This document shows, piece after piece, positions 33,069-37,437 of a stretch of 37,437 bases of DNA. Source of the stretch: Puniceicoccales bacterium. GTDB taxonomy: Bacteria > Verrucomicrobiota > Verrucomicrobiia > Opitutales > JAIRLG01. The first letter of the stretch is position 1; each line of letters begins with the position of its first letter. The notes under the pieces are model-generated. The model did not search any database. It was not told the DNA's origin and saw only the letters and a list, made by a program, of their open reading frames with translations. The position numbers and the translations under genes are program-made. The DNA is taken from contig JAITIW010000040.1 in the NCBI GenBank assembly GCA_031279255.1, positions 1-37,437 on the forward strand, given 5' to 3'.

Positions 33069-35876
33069 TTAAAAAAGGTCTGCGCATTGGCTTTGGAGTA
33101 CACGGCCACAACGCTCGGAAACATTTCCAAATTCACCGGCCGGAATAAGCTTATCCACATATCGCCAGCAGCGAGGACAGCGTTCACCACTCGCTATTTT
33201 GATCTCCACTTCAGGAGAATTTTTATCGGAACATTCCTCACAGGTCACCTTGGAAACGATAAAATATTCCGGAAGATTATTTGCATTTCTGTGTAACACT
33301 TGAAATAAAGTATCTTTACTGGAACCATGAATAATAACATGCGCGTCAAGTGATTGGCCAATGATCTTTTCCTGGCGCATTTTTTCAAGCTTTTCATGAA
33401 GCTGTGAGCGGAACCCTAAAATGCAGTCCAGTTCTTTTTCCACCGAACTGTCTTCGGGAATTTCCTCCAGCTTTGGCCATTCCGTAAGGTGAATGGATTC
33501 GACTGTTTTTTCTTTTTGGGCTTCATAGGCCTCATCACAGGTAAATGTGAGTATAGGCGCCAAGAGTCTGATAAGGATATTAAAAATTTGATAAATCGTC
33601 GTCTGCGAAGAACGCCTCTCCAGGCATTGGCGACCTAAGGTGTAGAGCCGATCCTTGAGAATATCGTGATACTGTGCCGACAATTCGATGTTGCAAAAGC
33701 GACTAATATACTGGTAGGCCCGATGAAATTCGTAATGCTCATAGGCATCGCTTGTTTGCTGTATGAGATGCCGCGTTTTCTGAAGAATCCATCGATCGAT
33801 GGGTGTTCGGCGACCCCATTCAATGGCATCTTTTACGGGATCGAAATCGAAAAGATTGCCCAATTGAAAACGCAACGTATTGCGAATCGTCCGGTAAGAT
33901 CCGATGATGTGGGTGAAAATGTCATCCGAAAGAGGGATGTCATTTCGAAAATCCTCAGAGGCAATCCATAGACGAACGATATCGGCCCCGAAGCGCTGGA
34001 CATAATCATCCGCCGTTTGCGGCTTCCCGTCACTTTTGGAAATTTTCTTTTTATCGTCGCCGACGATAAAGCCATGGGTCAGGACGCTTCGGTAAGGCGA
34101 CTGCCCATTGGCCACAAGGCTGGTCCACAGAGAGGACTGAAACCATCCACGGTGCTGGTCACTGCCTTCGAAATAAAGGTCGGCTGGAAAACGCAAATGA
34201 CTTTGAGTTTTAAGAACAGCCGTATGGCTACTGCCGGAATCGATCCAGACGTCGAGCGTATCTTCGCCCTTTCGCAAGTTTCCACGTGACCAATTTTGAG
34301 GAAGATCGATGCCTTTTAAAATCTCTTCTGCTGTGGATCGAAACCAAAAATCGCTGCCATATTGTCGGATTTTATCCGCAATGCGGCGAATGATAGACGC
34401 ATCCAATAGCGGCTCATCATGTTCATTGAAAAATACCGGAAGTGGAATTCCCCAACTGCGCTGGCGGCTAATGCACCAATCGGGTCGCGCAACAATCGCT
34501 CCGCGTATACGGTTTTCGCCCCAAGAGGGGAGCCACTGAATGTGATCGATGGCCTCCAGAGCTCGCTCCCGAAGATTTTGATGATCGATGGACAGAAACC
34601 ACTGATGCATAGCCCGAAAAATGACAGGTGTTTTGGATCGCCAGCAGTAGGGATACGAATGGCTGATGCTTTCATGAGCCAGTAGGTGACCGCTGACGCG
34701 TAATTTAGCAATAACAGCCTCATTGGCGCGGCAACCCGCTTCGGTCTCAAGGACAGAAATACCGACAAGATCTTGGGGAATATGGCCATCGTCGACATAG
34801 CATCCGTCATCATCGATGGGGCTGTAGATTTCTAAATGATACTGTAGACCGACTTGGTAGTCCTCTAAACCATGTCCCGGAGCGATATGAACACAACCGG
34901 TCCCCGTGTCAGCGCTCACATAGTCAGCCAAAACAATGGGACTCTCTCTTGAAATCAAAGGATGTTGTGTCCGAATTCCTTCACATTCCTGCCCCAAAAA
35001 TGTTCTATGAATTTGAAAATCTGAGATATTACAGGCCTCGACGAAGGAATTTAAAAGTGTCTCTGCGACGATGAATTTACCTTGGTGGGAGATGATTTCC
35101 ACATAGCGCCGTTTCGGATGCAGCGCAATGGCCATATTGGAAGGGAGAGTCCAGGGTGTCGTCGTCCAAATGACAAAAACCGCGTCGCTGGAAAGTCCAA
35201 GTGCCCGCGAATGTTCGTCTTCTAGGATGGAAAATGTGACCCAAATGGAGGGGCTCCGGTGTTCTTTGTATTCAATTTCTGCCTCGGCCAGAGCGGTTTT
35301 GCAGGGGATTGACCAATAGACGGGCTTTTGGCGGCGGTAGACATATCCCTGCTCTACAGCTTTGGCAAAAATCTCGAGCACAATGGCTTCGTAAGGAGGA
35401 TCCATCGTACAGTATTCATGTGCCCAGTCGGCCAGAATGCCAAGCCGTTGGAATTGCTGGCGCTGCTTTTTCCGAAATTTTTTAGAAAATTCAGCACAAG
35501 CTCGACGTAGCTCTGGAACAGAGAGTGAAGATTTCTCTTCTCGAAGTTGCTTAGCCACTTTATGTTCGATCGGCAACCCATGACAATCCCAACCCGGAAC
35601 GTAGGGCGTACGGAAGCCTCTCATGGATTTATAACGCAAAATGATATCCTTAAGAATTTTATTCAGTGCCGTGCCGATGTGGACATCTCCGTTGGTAAAA
35701 GGTGGTCCATCATGGAGGATAAAAAATGCTCCCTGTTGATTCTTTTCTTGGATTTTTTCATAGAGATGCATTTGTTCCCATCGGGCGATGCGCTCGGGCT
35801 CCTGCTCGACCAAATTCGCTCGCATAGCGAATGTCGTCTGAGGCAGATTAAGCGTATCCTTAAGGCTATGTCCCAC
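33069..35876 (-). CDS. ileS: Isoleucyl-tRNA synthetase
   Basis: Class I synthetase of 935 residues that charges tRNA-Ile. The start is a GTG at 35876 giving (M)GHSLKDTLNLPQTTFAMRA, the family N-terminus; a TTG at 35891 is less likely. HIGH motif: PPFTNGDVHIGTALNKILKD near residue 65. KMSKS motif: KKISKSDGK near 610 (Ile in place of Met, common). The CP1 editing domain and a C-terminal zinc knuckle (CEECSDKNSPEVEIKIASG then CPRCW) are complete. It is followed by the DksA-like gene. Confidence 0.97.
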   Translation of the reverse strand: MGHSLKDTLNLPQTTFAMRANLVEQEPERIARWEQMHLYEKIQEKNQQGAFFILHDGPPFTNGDVHIGTALNKILKDIILRYKSMRGFRTPYVPGWDCHGLPIEHKVAKQLREEKSSLSVPELRRACAEFSKKFRKKQRQQFQRLGILADWAHEYCTMDPPYEAIVLEIFAKAVEQGYVYRRQKPVYWSIPCKTALAEAEIEYKEHRSPSIWVTFSILEDEHSRALGLSSDAVFVIWTTTPWTLPSNMAIALHPKRRYVEIISHQGKFIVAETLLNSFVEACNISDFQIHRTFLGQECEGIRTQHPLISRESPIVLADYVSADTGTGCVHIAPGHGLEDYQVGLQYHLEIYSPIDDDGCYVDDGHIPQDLVGISVLETEAGCRANEAVIAKLRVSGHLLAHESISHSYPYCWRSKTPVIFRAMHQWFLSIDHQNLRERALEAIDHIQWLPSWGENRIRGAIVARPDWCISRQRSWGIPLPVFFNEHDEPLLDASIIRRIADKIRQYGSDFWFRSTAEEILKGIDLPQNWSRGNLRKGEDTLDVWIDSGSSHTAVLKTQSHLRFPADLYFEGSDQHRGWFQSSLWTSLVANGQSPYRSVLTHGFIVGDDKKKISKSDGKPQTADDYVQRFGADIVRLWIASEDFRNDIPLSDDIFTHIIGSYRTIRNTLRFQLGNLFDFDPVKDAIEWGRRTPIDRWILQKTRHLIQQTSDAYEHYEFHRAYQYISRFCNIELSAQYHDILKDRLYTLGRQCLERRSSQTTIYQIFNILIRLLAPILTFTCDEAYEAQKEKTVESIHLTEWPKLEEIPEDSSVEKELDCILGFRSQLHEKLEKMRQEKIIGQSLDAHVIIHGSSKDTLFQVLHRNANNLPEYFIVSKVTCEECSDKNSPEVEIKIASGERCPRCWRYVDKLIPAGEFGNVSERCGRVLQSQCADLF

Positions 35877-36085
35877 AGTTAATATTCTCAATTAGCCAGC
35901 GGAACCTGTGCCTTTTGCTAAACATGTCAAGAAGAGAGACCTTATCTTTTTTAAAACGCGCTGGTACTCAAGCTTGGTTAAAAGTTCTCAAGCTACGATA
36001 ATTGACGAGCCTCGGTAATTGAACATACTAGGGCTATCGTAGGAGGGGATTGGCGCGAGGCCTGGAAGTTTGAAAGGAAAATGAT

Positions 36086-37437
36086 ATGGGATGGGATAAT
36101 TTAGGTGGGCTGGGTTTCGGCCAGGCACTGTCGCATGTTCACAGTGCGTACAAAAAGGAAGGGAGAATGTTGGCTGGTGCCCAAGCCTGGTTTGCAACCG
36201 TCGGACAACTTTTTGGAAAAAAATATAACTCTGTGGAAAAGATTTTAGAACAAGTATGTCAACGACATGAACACTTCATGGGCGATAAAAGCCTAAAAGA
36301 TTTTCGGAAAACTCCGTTAATTCAGACAGAGTTTCTGGGCAGTGGCGGTTTTGGCCAAGTGTGTGCCGGGAAGGCTGGTAACAGGGATGTCGTCATTAAA
36401 ACAGGGTTAGACCCAAGATATCAAGCAGATATGGAGATCGAATTCAATCGGTCCGAAGAACTGAGAAAAGCTGTTGATGAACGTGTCCATGATTCTGAAA
36501 CTGATTTTGCGAGACTGCAAGGATTCGGCGGAGTTGTGACCGTGTTGGGGAAAGGCCCTGATGGTTCTATTATACAGGAAAGAATTCAGGGAGACAATTT
36601 ATTCCATGCTTTAAGAGCTTCAGAATCTAATCCTATTTATGATGCTTCTGGTTATCCAAAAGATTTGCAAGGAGCTAAACAAAGATCCCTGGAATTTGCT
36701 TCCGAAATGATGTCCATCCATGCTGCCGGAATGGTTCATTGTGATATGAAATCTTCTAATCTCATGTTGGACCAGGAAGGGCACCTTCGTGTTATTGATT
36801 TAGGTGGGGCGAGAAATATTGGCGACAACATAGGAGCCTTTTCTTCAAATGGTGGTCCAGAATATGTATCAAGAGTACGAAAGCTGGAATCGACAGAGGA
36901 GGAAATGAAAACATTACGAGAAGAATTCAATACTTCAGGAATTTCGCCTGAACATAAAACTGCTATTAAAGAAAAATGGGGTATATTGAAAGTCACACAT
37001 GATAATTTAGTACAGGAATTGCAATCATTTGAAGTTAAACCTTCTTACGATATTTATTCTGAAGGCACGATTCTACCTGCAATCTTATTTGGTAAAGCTG
37101 GATTGGGGATGAGTCTTCAATTTTATGAAGGTTCTGAAGAATATCTTCAAACAACCCAAGGTATGGATCACAAAGGAAGAACAGAATATTTTGAAGCAGC
37201 ATTTACGGAACTTAATAATGATATGAGAGCTGTAACAGGACAAAGATATTCGGAAGAAGAAGTCCAAAAAATGTCGGCACTCATGGCTTGGATGATGGAT
37301 CCGGAACCAACACACCGGCCCACTTCGGAACAAGTATTTACGCATCTGATGGAGTTAAACAATATCTCGACAGCGGAGGAAGAAAACATCAAAGCAGGAC
37401 AGAAGTACAGATCGGAGCATCCACAGAGCTTAGGAGT
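36086..37437 (+). CDS. Eukaryote-like Ser/Thr protein kinase, 3' end outside window
   Basis: Open frame to the window edge, at least 450 residues. The kinase fold is clear: Gly-rich loop LGSGGFGQV (about 92-100), the Lys in DVVIKTG (about 109), catalytic loop VHCDMKSSNLML (HRD is HCD, with catalytic Asp, Lys and Asn kept), metal loop DLGGA (DFG is DLG) and GPEYVS in place of APE. About 85 residues precede the kinase. No membrane helix is seen so far. The ATG has AAAGGA about eight bases upstream. Bacterial kinases of this type are regulatory; in host-associated lineages some are exported. The gene diverges from ileS. Confidence 0.88.
   Translation, partial: MGWDNLGGLGFGQALSHVHSAYKKEGRMLAGAQAWFATVGQLFGKKYNSVEKILEQVCQRHEHFMGDKSLKDFRKTPLIQTEFLGSGGFGQVCAGKAGNRDVVIKTGLDPRYQADMEIEFNRSEELRKAVDERVHDSETDFARLQGFGGVVTVLGKGPDGSIIQERIQGDNLFHALRASESNPIYDASGYPKDLQGAKQRSLEFASEMMSIHAAGMVHCDMKSSNLMLDQEGHLRVIDLGGARNIGDNIGAFSSNGGPEYVSRVRKLESTEEEMKTLREEFNTSGISPEHKTAIKEKWGILKVTHDNLVQELQSFEVKPSYDIYSEGTILPAILFGKAGLGMSLQFYEGSEEYLQTTQGMDHKGRTEYFEAAFTELNNDMRAVTGQRYSEEEVQKMSALMAWMMDPEPTHRPTSEQVFTHLMELNNISTAEEENIKAGQKYRSEHPQSLG

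Overview
The window looks like a chromosomal stretch from a PVC-type bacterium, most probably a host-associated member of the Verrucomicrobiota (Opitutae/Puniceicoccales-like). The reasons are a pseudopilin with the G|FTLIE start common in that phylum, the ileS-dksA-lspA neighbourhood, an Opitutae-like PPi-phosphofructokinase homologue, and PFOR-based pyruvate metabolism. A SycD/LcrH-like chaperone, two related exported proteins and a eukaryote-like protein kinase suggest contact with a eukaryotic host through a type III secretion system. This taxonomic reading is inference; there is no rRNA in the window.

Layout. 1-2.3 kb: the 3' part of an LTA-synthase-type phosphoglycerol transferase gene and two pseudopilin genes (gspG, gspH-like). 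2.3-3.8 kb: a possible tiny membrane peptide and two YoeB-like toxin-antitoxin modules. 3.9-13.7 kb (minus strand): nifJ (pyruvate:ferredoxin oxidoreductase), tsf, rpsB, leuS and a PFK homologue whose active-site motifs are altered. 13.8-15.7 kb (plus): grpE-dnaJ behind a clear sigma70-like promoter. 15.7-18.9 kb is a decay and rearrangement zone: an exported protein carrying a C-terminal J domain copied from dnaJ, the dead remainder of that dnaJ copy, a SycD-like chaperone, a TnpB remnant with a terminal hairpin, and a TatD remnant. 18.9-30 kb: mutS, exbD/exbB, def, ispH, a CPBP membrane protease, trxB-ruvB, a stand-alone acyl carrier protein, another pseudopilin and a LolD-like ATPase. 30-37.4 kb: a GlnQ-like ATPase, lspA, a second exported protein of the same family as the J-domain protein, a DksA-like regulator, ileS, and a Ser/Thr kinase gene running off the end.

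The most striking unexplained signal is a family of four intergenic repeats of 101-111 bp (7645-7755, 9578-9685, 18479-18579, 23407-23509). Each folds into the same four-way cloverleaf: an outer closing stem, one long A/T-rich hairpin and two short G/C-rich hairpins. Two copies lie in each orientation. The stems differ between copies by compensating base changes, so the fold rather than the sequence seems to be conserved. I do not recognise the family.

Working together: the housekeeping genes cover translation, protein folding, repair, isoprenoid and envelope biogenesis and anaerobic-type pyruvate oxidation. The accessory genes (chaperone, exported SLPNGF-motif proteins, J-domain fusion, kinase) fit a host-interaction programme.
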